DNA from: Hoeflea phototrophica DFL-43
GTDB lineage: Bacteria > Pseudomonadota > Alphaproteobacteria > Rhizobiales > Rhizobiaceae
Direction: 5' to 3'
Length of the DNA: 64,000 bases
Assembly: GCF_000154705.2 (NCBI RefSeq)
Contig: NZ_CM002917.1
Span: 2,987,853-3,051,852 of the forward strand
The notes beneath the pieces were generated by a model. It was not told where the DNA came from and did no database searches. It was given only the letters and a program-made list of their open reading frames with translations. Shown piece after piece: positions 54,117 to 63,782 of this stretch. How positions within the stretch are numbered: position 1 is the stretch's first letter; each line of letters opens with the position of its first letter. Both the position numbers and the translations under genes were made by a program.

Positions 54117-55628
54117 ATGACTGACACAGGATCCCTTGATACCGAACCTGATGGCCCCGACCTTCAGAGCGGCACCCTCAACCCGGCGGAGAACGAGGCT
54201 GACTGCTTCCATGATGAATGCGGTGTGTTTGGCATTTTCGGCAAGCAGGATGCCGCAGCCGTGGTCACCCTCGGCCTGCATGCGCTCCAGCATCGGGGCC
54301 AGGAAGCAGCGGGTATCGTCTCCTTCAACGGTCAGCAGTTTTCGGTCGAGCGCCATGTCGGCCTGATTGGCGACACCTTCACCAAGCGTTCGGTCATGGA
54401 CCGCCTTCCCGGCGACCGCGCCATTGGCCACACCCGTTATTCGACAACCGGTGGCGAAGGCCTGCGCAACGTCCAGCCGTTCTTTGCCGAGTTTGCCGGC
54501 GGCGGCTTTGCCATTGCCCACAATGGCAACATCACCAACGCCCTGACCGTGCAGCGCGAACTGCAACAGCGCGGCTCCATATTTGCCTCGACCTCGGACA
54601 CCGAAACGATCCTGCATCTGATCGCGGTCAGCGAGAAGAGCCGCATCGTGCCCAAATTCATTGATGCCATCACCCGGCTCGAAGGCGCCTATTCGCTGGT
54701 CGGACTGTCGGAGAAGAAGATGATCGGCGCGCGCGATCCTCTGGGCATCCGGCCTCTGTGCATCGGCGATCTCGATGGCGCCTATATCCTGGCCTCCGAA
54801 ACCTGCGCGCTCGACATCATCGGCGCGCGTTTCGTGCGCGAGGTCGAACCGGGCGAAGTGGTGGTGATCACCGGCAAGGGAATCGAGAGCCATTTCCCGT
54901 TTGAAAAGCAGCCGCCGCGGCTTTGCATTTTCGAATATGTCTATTTCGCCAGGCCCGACTCGACCATCGACAACCGCAATGTCTATGATTCCCGAAAGCG
55001 GATCGGCGAGGAACTGGCCAAGGAATGCCCGGTCGATGCCGATGTGATCATCCCGGTGCCGGATTCCGGAACCCCCGCCGCGATCGGTTTTGCACAACAG
55101 GCCAACCTGCCTTTTGAGCTCGGCATTATCCGCAACCATTATGTCGGGCGCACCTTCATCGCGCCGTCCTCGGCAATCCGGCATATGGGCGTCAAGCTCA
55201 AGCTCAATCCCAACAAGAGCATGATCGAAGGCAAACGCGTGGTGCTGGTCGATGATTCCATCGTCCGCGGCACCACCAGCCAGAAGATCGTGCAGCTTGT
55301 CCGCGAAGCCGGCGCCCGCGAAGTGCATATGCGCATAGCATCCCCGCCGACCATGTCGTCGTGTTTTTACGGTGTGGACACACCGGAAAAGGCGCAGCTT
55401 CTGGCTTCACGGATGTCGGTTGATGCGATGGCGGATTTCATTCGTGTCGACAGCCTCGGGTTTGTCTCCATCGACGGCCTGTATCGCGCTGTGCGTGAAC
55501 CCGGCCGCAACGCCGAATGCCCGCAGTTCTGCGACGCCTGCTTTACCGGCGAATACCCGACAACGCTCACCGATCAGCAGGATCAGGGCAATGTCCGCAG
55601 CCTCTCGCTGCTGGCCAACAACGGATAG
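54117..55628 (+). CDS. purF: Amidophosphoribosyltransferase
   Basis: This 503-residue enzyme catalyses the first step of purine synthesis, making phosphoribosylamine from PRPP and glutamine. The N-terminal glutaminase nucleophile is Cys35 in DECGVFGIFG after a removable propeptide. The phosphoribosyltransferase site is VVLVDDSIVRGTTSQKIV, with HTRYSTTG and AHNGNITNA in the glutaminase domain. The start follows the frame's only well-placed ATG. Confidence 0.96.
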   Translation: MTDTGSLDTEPDGPDLQSGTLNPAENEADCFHDECGVFGIFGKQDAAAVVTLGLHALQHRGQEAAGIVSFNGQQFSVERHVGLIGDTFTKRSVMDRLPGDRAIGHTRYSTTGGEGLRNVQPFFAEFAGGGFAIAHNGNITNALTVQRELQQRGSIFASTSDTETILHLIAVSEKSRIVPKFIDAITRLEGAYSLVGLSEKKMIGARDPLGIRPLCIGDLDGAYILASETCALDIIGARFVREVEPGEVVVITGKGIESHFPFEKQPPRLCIFEYVYFARPDSTIDNRNVYDSRKRIGEELAKECPVDADVIIPVPDSGTPAAIGFAQQANLPFELGIIRNHYVGRTFIAPSSAIRHMGVKLKLNPNKSMIEGKRVVLVDDSIVRGTTSQKIVQLVREAGAREVHMRIASPPTMSSCFYGVDTPEKAQLLASRMSVDAMADFIRVDSLGFVSIDGLYRAVREPGRNAECPQFCDACFTGEYPTTLTDQQDQGNVRSLSLLANNG

Positions 55629-55637
55629 TTTCTCAGC

Positions 55638-56375
55638 ATGGCATCTCTCGAAGGACGCATCGCGCTCGTCACCGGCGCTTCCCGTGGCATTGGGTACTGG
55701 ACCGCCCTGGCGCTCGCAAAACAAGGCGCGCATGTCATCGCGATTGCCCGCACCACAGGCGGACTGGAAGAACTCGACGACGAGATCCAGAAAGCCGGCG
55801 GCTCGGCTACGCTGGTGCCGATGGACCTGACCGACATGCCGGCCATCGACCGGCTCGGCGGCGCGATCAATGACCGCTGGGGCAAGCTCGACATTCTCGT
55901 CGCCAATGCAGGCGTATTGGGCACCATCTCGCCGGTCGGCCATGTCGAGGCAAAGGTGTTTGACAAGGTCATGGCCGTCAATGTGACCGCCACCTGGCGG
56001 GTGATCCGCTCGGTGGAACCGCTGCTGATCAAGTCGGAAGCCGGACGGGCGCTGATCCTGTCATCGGGCGTTGCCCATTCGGCCCGCGCATTCTGGGGAC
56101 CTTACGCCGCCTCAAAGGCTGCCGTCGAAACGCTGGCGCGGGTCTGGGCAGCGGAAACCGAGAAGACCGCACTCAACGTCAATTCCATCGACCCGGGCGC
56201 CACACGCACCGCGATGCGGGCACAAGCGATGCCGGGCGAGAATCCGGACACCTTGCCTCATCCTTCAGAGGTTGCGGCAAAGCTGATCCCGCTGTGCATG
56301 ACCGATTGCATCGAGACCGGAAAACTGTTCCGCGTCGCCGAGAACCGCTTTTTCGACTACCGCCTGCCGGAATAG
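55638..56375 (+). CDS. Short-chain dehydrogenase/reductase
   Basis: The 245-residue SDR has the cofactor motif VTGASRGIGYWTALALAKQG, structural ILVANAGVLG, and catalytic Ser in LILSSGVAHSA with YAASKAAVE (Tyr and Lys). The substrate is unknown. It starts 9 bp after purF and is probably cotranscribed; purF-SDR linkage is seen in rhizobia. Confidence 0.92.
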   Translation: MASLEGRIALVTGASRGIGYWTALALAKQGAHVIAIARTTGGLEELDDEIQKAGGSATLVPMDLTDMPAIDRLGGAINDRWGKLDILVANAGVLGTISPVGHVEAKVFDKVMAVNVTATWRVIRSVEPLLIKSEAGRALILSSGVAHSARAFWGPYAASKAAVETLARVWAAETEKTALNVNSIDPGATRTAMRAQAMPGENPDTLPHPSEVAAKLIPLCMTDCIETGKLFRVAENRFFDYRLPE

Positions 56376-56514
56376 GCGCTTCGGTGGTTCGAATGCGATC
56401 CATCATTCCTCTTCCATACTCCTCTGATCAGCCTTAGGCTCGGTTCAGGAGCATCTCTGTACCCTTTCCCGTCATTCATTTGACCGGGATCCAGGTGCAA
56501 TTGGAGGAGGATGG

Positions 56515-58758
56515 ATGACCGGTTTGGCGGTGACGTTGCTTGTCTTGGCGCTTGCGGCTTATCTGATAGCAGCCTACCGGCTTGCAAATCAGCGCAGCCT
56601 TTCATTGCCGCAGGGAATTGCGCTGTTGAAGCTGCGCCTGCTGCTGCGATTGCAACTGCCTGACGATGCCATCCTTCGCGAACCCACAGGCAACGAAACC
56701 GGCCCTGTCATCCACCTCTATTCACGTCAGTCTGGCCTGGACGCCGCCGTGTTGTGGAGTGTACTTGACCGCAACTGCCTGCATCTTCTGACCGACGACG
56801 ACCGGAATGCGTTCAGCCTGTTCGGCTTCAGGCTCTTCGCCCGCACCGCCGGTATCAGTGATGCAAACGCCCTGACCGAAGCGCTGGCTTCCGGCGCATC
56901 AGTGACCGTGCCGTTTCCACCCGACATTGAACCCGCAACGGCAACGCTCGCCCGCTACGAGACCCTCGCGGCCCTGGCGCGGGAGCACGGCGCGCCGTTC
57001 CGCGCGCTGCATGTGGGTGGCTCCGTCTTCTCACTGTGGTCAGCGCGCCCTGCTGCCGAGGCCCCACGGGCCCTCTTGCCATGGCTGAGGCTGGCCGTCT
57101 CTCCCGCCCTTGATCTTGCCGATCCCGCTCCGCCCGAAAACGGTGCGACCGGCCCGCGCGACGAGGACCGGATCCATGACCTCCTGGCGCTGGCCCGGTT
57201 TGGCAGCAATGATCTTGATCGCGGCCTGTTCCTCGCCTTTCGCGATGCAGCCGATCGCTACGGCAATGCGGGTCCGGTGCTCGAGGACGCTCTGGGCGGC
57301 AAGCTCACCTACAAGCGTCTGCTGATCGGCGCACGGGCGCTCGGGGCGCGCTTTGAGAAGATGAGCGCCCCCGGTGAAGCACTGGGTGTGCTGTTGCCCA
57401 ACGCCAACGCGGTGATGGTGACCTTTCTCGCAATCCAGTCGGCCGGACGCGTGGCGGCCATGCTCAACTACACCGCCGGCCCTGCAGCCATTTTGTCAGC
57501 GCTCTCGACCGCACAGATAAGGACCGTGCTCGCAAGCCGTGCCTTTATCGAAAAAGCAGATCTTCAAGGCGTGGTGGAGGCGATTGAGAAGGCCGGCTGC
57601 ACCATCGTCTGGCTCGAAGAGCTGCGCGAAAGCATCGGGGCCTTGGAAAAAGCGCGCGCCTTTGCAGGCTGGCGCAGGCCGCTGCGGCCGGTCAGGGCAA
57701 GCGATCCGGCGGTGATTCTGTTCACTTCGGGTTCGGAGGGAACGCCCAAGGGCGTGGTGCTCTCACACCGCAACATTCACGCCAATGCAGCCCAGGCCGA
57801 AGCCCGGATCGACATCTCCGTGCGCGACAAGCTGTTCAATGTGCTGCCGGTGTTTCATTCATTCGGTCTGACCGGCGGTGCGATCCTGCCGCTGCTGTAT
57901 GGCGTGCGGCTGTTCTTCTACCCCTCGCCGCTGCACTACCGCATCATCCCGGCGGTGGCGCGCGAGATCAAACCGAGCATCATGTTCGGCACCGACACGT
58001 TCCTTTCGGGCTATGCGCGCACCGCCAAGGACACAGACTTTGCCAGCCTCCGATTGATCGTGGCGGGTGCGGAGGCCGTGCGCGCGGAAACCAGGCGGAT
58101 CTACCAGGAGCGCTTCGGCGCGCGCATCATTGAAGGTTTCGGGATGACCGAGACCTCCCCGGTGGCGGCGGTCAATTCCGGAAGTCATTTCAAGGATGGA
58201 ACCGTTGGCCGGCTTCTGCCCGGCATGAAGCTCAGGCTGGAGCCGGTCGAGGGGATCAACGAAGGCGGGCGGCTTTTTGTTGCCGGGCCGAACACGATGC
58301 TTGGCTATATGCTTTCAGCCGAACCGGGCGTTCTCAAACCGTTGGAAGACGGCTGGCACGATTCCGGCGACATCGTCGCGGTTGACGACAACGGCTTCAT
58401 CGCCATTCGCGGCCGTGCCAAGCGGTTCGCCAAGATTGCCGGTGAAATGATCTCGCTCGGCGCGGTGGAAATCATGGTGCAGAAACTCTGGCCCGAGGAT
58501 GTCCATGCGGCGGTCGCGGTGGAGGACCGGCGCAAGGGCGAGCGGATCGTGCTGGTCACCACCAGAATGCCGGCGCTGCGCGAGGAGTTGCGGGACTACT
58601 CACGCCGCTTCGGGGCCACCGATCTGATGGTGCCCGGCGAAATCGTCAATGTGCCCGAGATTCCCGTGCTGGGATCAGGCAAGACGGACTATGTGACCGC
58701 GCAAAAAATCGCCGATCAGTGGGTCAGCGCCCACCGCGCAGGCCGCAAGGTGGAGTGA
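56515..58758 (+). CDS. Aas-like acyl-ACP synthetase with degenerate acyltransferase domain
   Basis: The 747-residue protein has an N-terminal membrane helix, a PlsC-like region (about 50-170) and a C-terminal AMP-binding acyl-ACP/CoA synthetase: VILFTSGSEGTPKGVVLSHR, EGFGMTETSPVAAVNSG, WHDSGDIVAVDDNGFIAIRG and the AKRFAKIAGEMISLG hinge. By eye the acyltransferase catalytic NHxSxxD is replaced by LYSRQSGLD and the FPEGR block by PFPPDI, so that half is probably inactive. It likely recycles free fatty acids onto ACP or CoA. It stands alone behind GGAGGAGG. Confidence 0.85.
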   Translation: MTGLAVTLLVLALAAYLIAAYRLANQRSLSLPQGIALLKLRLLLRLQLPDDAILREPTGNETGPVIHLYSRQSGLDAAVLWSVLDRNCLHLLTDDDRNAFSLFGFRLFARTAGISDANALTEALASGASVTVPFPPDIEPATATLARYETLAALAREHGAPFRALHVGGSVFSLWSARPAAEAPRALLPWLRLAVSPALDLADPAPPENGATGPRDEDRIHDLLALARFGSNDLDRGLFLAFRDAADRYGNAGPVLEDALGGKLTYKRLLIGARALGARFEKMSAPGEALGVLLPNANAVMVTFLAIQSAGRVAAMLNYTAGPAAILSALSTAQIRTVLASRAFIEKADLQGVVEAIEKAGCTIVWLEELRESIGALEKARAFAGWRRPLRPVRASDPAVILFTSGSEGTPKGVVLSHRNIHANAAQAEARIDISVRDKLFNVLPVFHSFGLTGGAILPLLYGVRLFFYPSPLHYRIIPAVAREIKPSIMFGTDTFLSGYARTAKDTDFASLRLIVAGAEAVRAETRRIYQERFGARIIEGFGMTETSPVAAVNSGSHFKDGTVGRLLPGMKLRLEPVEGINEGGRLFVAGPNTMLGYMLSAEPGVLKPLEDGWHDSGDIVAVDDNGFIAIRGRAKRFAKIAGEMISLGAVEIMVQKLWPEDVHAAVAVEDRRKGERIVLVTTRMPALREELRDYSRRFGATDLMVPGEIVNVPEIPVLGSGKTDYVTAQKIADQWVSAHRAGRKVE

Positions 58759-58794
58759 CGGAGCTCCGGTCACACCCTTTCAGGTCTTGGAGCT

Positions 58795-59679
58795 TCAGGT
58801 GGATGAACCGTCGGCATCATCACCACCGGCTCTGGTGTCATCGCTGCCACCTTGCCCAGCCTTGGCGGCAGCGGATTGGCGCGACCGCGGCCCATATTTC
58901 TTTGACCATGCACGCGCCCCGAAAGGCAAGGAAACCAGATAGCCAATGGCCGTCAGCGTCAGCGTTTCCCAGGTGAAGCTCATCAGCAGCGAGACATAGA
59001 CCACTGCGACCAGGATGAACGGCATCACCAGATCACGCCGCACCTTCACGCCCGCACCCTTGCCGGAATAGACCGGGACACGGCTGACCAGCAGGAAACC
59101 GACAAACATCGTATAGGCGGCGGCCACAAAGCCCGTGGTACGGTCAATCGGCAATCCGAGAAAGCCGAAATAGATCGGCAGCAAGACCAGCATGGCGCCC
59201 GCCGGTGCAGGCACGCCAACGAAGTAATAGTTCTGCCAGGCGGTCTTAACGCCGCTTTCCGAGATCACATTGAACCGCGCAAGCCTGAGTGCTGCGGCGA
59301 TGGCATAGACAATGGCCGCAATCCAGCCGAAGGACCGCGCCTGGTCGAGAATGAAGACGTAAAGTACAAGCGCCGGCGCCACACCGAAATTGACGATATC
59401 GGCGAGCGAATCCATCTGCGCACCGAATTTCGACTGGGCCTTGAGCAGCCGCGCCACCCGCCCGTCAATGCCATCGAGAAAGGCTGCGATCAGAACCATC
59501 CCGACCGCCAGTTCGAACCGGTTCTCGAAAGCAAGCCGGATGCCGGTCAGGCCCGCGCAGATCGCCAGAACCGTTATCAGGTTCGGGATCAGCATCCGGA
59601 ACGGAATTTCCCTCAACCGCGGTCCCCTGCCCCCGTGGCCGGGGTCATGGTCATCATAGGGTGGAAACGGCGTCTGCAT
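58795..59679 (-). CDS. pssA: CDP-diacylglycerol--serine O-phosphatidyltransferase
   Basis: The 294-residue membrane enzyme makes phosphatidylserine. The CDP-alcohol phosphotransferase motif is in DGRVARLLKAQSKFGAQMDS, followed by LADIVNFGVAPA, with about eight hydrophobic helices. The C-terminal extension is Gly/Asp-rich. It lies 30 bp downstream of psd on the same strand, so the two enzymes of phosphatidylethanolamine synthesis form one operon. Confidence 0.94.
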   Translation of the reverse strand: MQTPFPPYDDHDPGHGGRGPRLREIPFRMLIPNLITVLAICAGLTGIRLAFENRFELAVGMVLIAAFLDGIDGRVARLLKAQSKFGAQMDSLADIVNFGVAPALVLYVFILDQARSFGWIAAIVYAIAAALRLARFNVISESGVKTAWQNYYFVGVPAPAGAMLVLLPIYFGFLGLPIDRTTGFVAAAYTMFVGFLLVSRVPVYSGKGAGVKVRRDLVMPFILVAVVYVSLLMSFTWETLTLTAIGYLVSLPFGARAWSKKYGPRSRQSAAAKAGQGGSDDTRAGGDDADGSST

Positions 59680-59709
59680 CTTCGAGATCCTTCTTCCGTG
59701 CTTTCCGCA

Positions 59710-60411
59710 TCAATCGCGGTGGCTGACCACCGGTCCCTTGGAGGACCCGAACTCGGCAAGCATAGTTTCGCCCGCAATCGCAGTCTGTCCGACGCTCACC
59801 AGCGGCCGCGCGGTGGCAGGCAGGAACACATCGAGCCGCGATCCGAAGCGGATCAGGCCAAACCGTTCACCCGCATCAAGCTGTTCGCCTTCTTCGCTCC
59901 AGCACAGGATACGCCGCGCCACCAGACCCGCAATCTGCACCACGCCGATGTCGCCATGGCGCTCGGTCTCGATCACCAGACCGCTGCGCTCGTTCTCGCT
60001 GCTGGCCTTGTCGAGTTCAGCATTGAGGAACGAGCCCTTCGAATAGACCTTGCTCTTGATCCGCCCGGCAACCGGTGCGCGGTTCACATGGCAATTGAAC
60101 ACATTCATGAACACCGAAATGCGAAGCATGTCTTCGCTGCCAAGCCCGAGTTCAGCCGGCGGCGTCATCCGCACCACCGATGACACCCGCCCATCGGCCG
60201 GGCTGATCACCAGATCCTCATCGATCGGCGTCACGCGTTCCGGGTCACGGAAAAAATAGGCACACCATGCCGTCAGCACCATGCCGATCCAGAACAAGGG
60301 ATCGGCGATCAGGCCCAGCAGCAGCGAGGCACCAAAAAACATCGCCACAAAGCGATAGCCTTCCTTGTGAACAGGAACCAGGCTGTTGCGGACGCTGTCA
60401 ATGATGCTCAT
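59710..60411 (-). CDS. psd: Phosphatidylserine decarboxylase proenzyme
   Basis: This 233-residue short-type decarboxylase converts phosphatidylserine to phosphatidylethanolamine. The self-cleavage motif near the C-terminus is FGSSKGP (Gly-Ser cleavage forms the pyruvoyl group), with [27 protein letters not shown] and a membrane-facing N-terminus. First gene of the psd-pssA pair. Confidence 0.95.
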   Translation of the reverse strand: MSIIDSVRNSLVPVHKEGYRFVAMFFGASLLLGLIADPLFWIGMVLTAWCAYFFRDPERVTPIDEDLVISPADGRVSSVVRMTPPAELGLGSEDMLRISVFMNVFNCHVNRAPVAGRIKSKVYSKGSFLNAELDKASSENERSGLVIETERHGDIGVVQIAGLVARRILCWSEEGEQLDAGERFGLIRFGSRLDVFLPATARPLVSVGQTAIAGETMLAEFGSSKGPVVSHRD

Positions 60412-60677
60412 GGTTGAAATCCCTCGCGAACTCGATGGCTGTGCCTAACCCAATTCAGCCCGCTGTGAAAACCGATTTCGTGTGCTTGGGTCAAAACAAA
60501 TGCGGAATATGCATCAAACGAGGCGCTTGGTCGCAGAATTTTGAGCTTTGAAAGGGTGTCAAACCTGCTCACTGGCGAAGATGGTGATGCGAACCAGGTA
60601 GCGCTAAGTGAAAGTCTGAGCTAGGTTTTAACCAGAACATGCAAGCGACAGAGCAACATCAGTCAGGAGCCCAAGAT

Positions 60678-61868
60678 ATGTCAGATCCTGACCAGAGCCT
60701 CTTCGAGCCACTCACTCTTCCCTGCGGTATCACGCTCAAGAACCGGATCTCGAAATCAGCGATGTCCGATTCGCTTGGCGACGGCACCGGGCACCCAACC
60801 GCAGCCCAGATCAGGCTCTATGAACGCTGGGCGGAAGGCGGCGCCGGCCTGTCGATCATCGGCGAGGTGCAGGCGGATCCGGGCTTCGCCGAAAAGCCGG
60901 GAAACCTGGTTCTGAACCACAACTCCGATCTCGCGCGTTTTCACGATCTGACCCGCCGCGGCACGGCAAATGGCATGCACCTCTGGCCCCAGCTCGGCCA
61001 TGCAGGGGCAATGGCTTATCCGCCGATCAGCAATCCAAAGGGGCCAAGCGCACTCGATCTGCCAGGATTGGCGGCTTCCGCGATGACCGCTGACGAAATT
61101 GCCGCCTTGCCTGCGCAATTTGCGCAAACCGCAAAGCTTGCTCAATCGGCCGGCTTCACCGGTGTCCAGGTCCATGCGGCGCACGGCTTCCTGCTCAGCC
61201 AGTTTCTTTCGCCTCTCTTCAATCGCCGCGAAGATGGCTATGGCGGCTCCATCGAAAACCGGATGCGGCTGCTCCTGGAGGTCATCGACGCGGTGCGCAA
61301 TGCGCTCGGCCCTGACATGCCGATTGCAGTCAAGCTCAATGCCACGGATCAGCTTGAGGGCGGTCTTGGTCAGGAGGATGCGCTTACGGTTGCCGCAGCC
61401 CTTGACGCGACCGGCATCGACCTGCTCGACATCAGTGGCGGGACCTACTTCCCCGGCGCGAAATCGGCATCGGACAGCGGCGGCAAGGGGCCCTATTTCC
61501 TGGATTTCGCAAAACGCGCCCGGCAAGTGACCCGCAAGCCGCTCATGGCAACAGGCGGTTTCAAGACATTGGCGCAGGCCTCAGATGCGGTGTCGAGCGG
61601 CACCGTCGATATGGTCGGACTGGCACGAGCCCTTGCGCTTGAACCCGGTCTTCCGGCCCTGTGGCAGCAGGGCAAGATGCCGGAGCCGGCATTCCCGCGG
61701 TTTCAAGATCCGCCGGAAGGAGGCGTCACGGCCTGGTACACGATGTGTCTGACGGCCATCGGCGAGAACGGCCCAGCGCCGGACACTGCGAAGCTGGATG
61801 AGGCAATTGCCATTTACGAAGCGCGCGACCGGACACGCACGGACATCTGGCGCAGGACATTCGGTTAG
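60678..61868 (+). CDS. Old-yellow-enzyme family NADH:flavin oxidoreductase
   Basis: The 396-residue TIM-barrel FMN enzyme resembles 2,4-dienoyl-CoA reductase/NemA-type proteins: LKNRISKSAMSDSLGD, LWPQLGHAG, GFTGVQVHAAHGFLLSQFLS, FNRREDGYGGSIENRMRLLL, and the FMN-binding LMATGGFKTLAQA and GTVDMVGLARALALEP. No Fe-S domain is attached. The substrate is unknown. ATG 60678 follows AGGAG; an earlier in-frame ATG at 60639 lacks a good ribosome site. Confidence 0.92.
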   Translation: MSDPDQSLFEPLTLPCGITLKNRISKSAMSDSLGDGTGHPTAAQIRLYERWAEGGAGLSIIGEVQADPGFAEKPGNLVLNHNSDLARFHDLTRRGTANGMHLWPQLGHAGAMAYPPISNPKGPSALDLPGLAASAMTADEIAALPAQFAQTAKLAQSAGFTGVQVHAAHGFLLSQFLSPLFNRREDGYGGSIENRMRLLLEVIDAVRNALGPDMPIAVKLNATDQLEGGLGQEDALTVAAALDATGIDLLDISGGTYFPGAKSASDSGGKGPYFLDFAKRARQVTRKPLMATGGFKTLAQASDAVSSGTVDMVGLARALALEPGLPALWQQGKMPEPAFPRFQDPPEGGVTAWYTMCLTAIGENGPAPDTAKLDEAIAIYEARDRTRTDIWRRTFG

Positions 61869-61888
61869 AACATCAGCGCCAAAGCGCA

Positions 61889-63781
61889 TCACGCATCGTC
61901 AACTTCCGGCGTGCGGCGGCGATTGATGACACCCAACTCATCCGCCTCACGCATCCGCTTGAGCTGCTCCTCAGCCTCTGTCGCCTCGCGCTGGCGGTCC
62001 CACATCGAGGCATAGAGCCCCTTGTGTTCCAGCAATTCGGAATGGCGGCCGCGTTCGGCAATCACGCCATCCTTGAGCACGATGATTTCATCAGCACTCA
62101 CCACAGTCGACAGCCGGTGGGCGATCACAACCGTGGTGCGCCCCTTGGAGACAAAATCGAGTGCGGCCTGAATTTCCTGTTCGGTCGCGGTATCAAGCGC
62201 CGATGTTGCCTCATCAAGGATCAGGATCGGCGGCGCCTTGAGGATCGTCCGGGCGATGGCGACACGCTGCTTTTCGCCGCCCGAGAGTTTCAGCCCGCGC
62301 TCGCCAACCATGGAGTTGAAGCCCTCGGGAAGGGTTTTGATGAAGCCGCTGATCTGCGCCAGATCCGCGGCGTTGGTCACTTCCTCTTCGCTGGCGCCAA
62401 CCCGGCCATAGCGAATGTTGTAGGCGATGGTGTCGTTGAACAGCACCGTGTCCTGCGGCACCATGCCGATCGCCGCGCGAAGGCTCTTCTGGGTCACGTC
62501 ATTGACGTTCTGCCCATCAATCGAGATCGCCCCCGACTGGATGTCGTAGAAACGGTAGAGCAGCCGTGAGATCGTCGATTTGCCCGCGCCCGACGGCCCG
62601 ACGATGGCAATGGTCTTGCCAGCCGGCACCTCGAAGGAAATGCCCTTGAGGATCGGCCGTGCCGGATCATAGCTGAAATTGACGTTGTCGAAACGGATCG
62701 AGCCATCACCAACCACCAGGGATTTGGCGCCCGGCGCGTCCTTGACCTCCGGCTCGACATCGAGAAGCTCGAACATCTGCTCGATGTCGGCAAGGCCCTG
62801 GCGGATTTCCCGATAGACGAAGCCGATGAAGTTGAGCGGCACCGACAATTGCATCAGCATGGCATTGATGAAGACGAAATCACCGAGCGTCTGCTCACCG
62901 GCCTGCACAGCCATGGCCGACATCACCATCATGATCGTCATGCCGACGCCGAAGATCACGCCCTGGCCCATGTTCAACCATCCCAGCGAGGTCCAGACCT
63001 GGGTAGCGGATTTCTCGTAGCCGGCCATCGAGGCATCGAACCGGCGGGCTTCCATGTCCTCATTGCCGAAATATTTGACGGTTTCGAAATTGAGCAGCGA
63101 ATCGACAGACTTGGTGTTGGCGTCCGTATCCGACTCGTTCATCGACCGGCGAATGGCGATGCGCCAGTCCGACGCCCGCACGGTGAACCAGATGTAGAAC
63201 CACACCGTGACCGCAGTCACCGCAACATAGGACCAGCCATAGGCCACGCCGAAAATGATGGCAGTCAGCGCAAATTCTATCAGCGTCGGCGCGGTGTTGA
63301 GAATGGTGAAGCGGACAATGGTCTCGATACCCTTGGTGCCGCGCTCAATCACCCGCGACAGCCCGCCGGTGCGCCGCTCGAGATGGAAGCGCAGCGACAG
63401 CTCATGCATGTGCACAAAGGTCTTGAATGCGAGCTGGCGCACCGCATGCTGGCCAACCCGGGCGAACAGCGCATCGCGCAGCTGGTTGAAACCCCACTGA
63501 ACAATGCGCACCACATTGTAGGCCACCACCAGCATCACCGGCGTGGCAAGCGCCACCGGAACCCAGCCAGGTGCAGCAAACTCACCATTGAGCGCGTCCG
63601 TGGCCCATTTGAAGAAATAGGGAACGGTGATCAGCACAATCTTCGACAACAGCAGGAAAAGCGCCGCCCACAACACCCGCATCTTCAGATCCGGACGATC
63701 CGCCGGCCACATATAGGGCCACAGGTTCTTGAGCGTGCCGATAGGATTGCCCTGATCAGCGGAGACTGTCTTGGAAGCCAA
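61889..63781 (-). CDS. ATM1/HMT1-type ABC exporter (fused permease and ATPase)
   Basis: The 630-residue half-transporter has six membrane helices and one ATPase domain: Walker A IVGPSGAGKSTISRLL, signature LSGGEKQRVAIARTIL, Walker B PPILILDEATSALD and switch VIAHRLSTV. ATM1-like members export glutathione-linked metal or sulfur compounds. A TTG start at 63779-63781 is proposed. It has AAGGA seven bases upstream and lies 1 bp after the ArsR-type stop; longer frames would overlap that gene. Confidence 0.88.
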   Translation of the reverse strand: MASKTVSADQGNPIGTLKNLWPYMWPADRPDLKMRVLWAALFLLLSKIVLITVPYFFKWATDALNGEFAAPGWVPVALATPVMLVVAYNVVRIVQWGFNQLRDALFARVGQHAVRQLAFKTFVHMHELSLRFHLERRTGGLSRVIERGTKGIETIVRFTILNTAPTLIEFALTAIIFGVAYGWSYVAVTAVTVWFYIWFTVRASDWRIAIRRSMNESDTDANTKSVDSLLNFETVKYFGNEDMEARRFDASMAGYEKSATQVWTSLGWLNMGQGVIFGVGMTIMMVMSAMAVQAGEQTLGDFVFINAMLMQLSVPLNFIGFVYREIRQGLADIEQMFELLDVEPEVKDAPGAKSLVVGDGSIRFDNVNFSYDPARPILKGISFEVPAGKTIAIVGPSGAGKSTISRLLYRFYDIQSGAISIDGQNVNDVTQKSLRAAIGMVPQDTVLFNDTIAYNIRYGRVGASEEEVTNAADLAQISGFIKTLPEGFNSMVGERGLKLSGGEKQRVAIARTILKAPPILILDEATSALDTATEQEIQAALDFVSKGRTTVVIAHRLSTVVSADEIIVLKDGVIAERGRHSELLEHKGLYASMWDRQREATEAEEQLKRMREADELGVINRRRTPEVDDA

Positions 63782-63782
63782 A

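Noticed and set aside
54081..55328. 415-codon minus-strand frame opposite purF
   Set aside because: Antisense shadow of purF with no motif.
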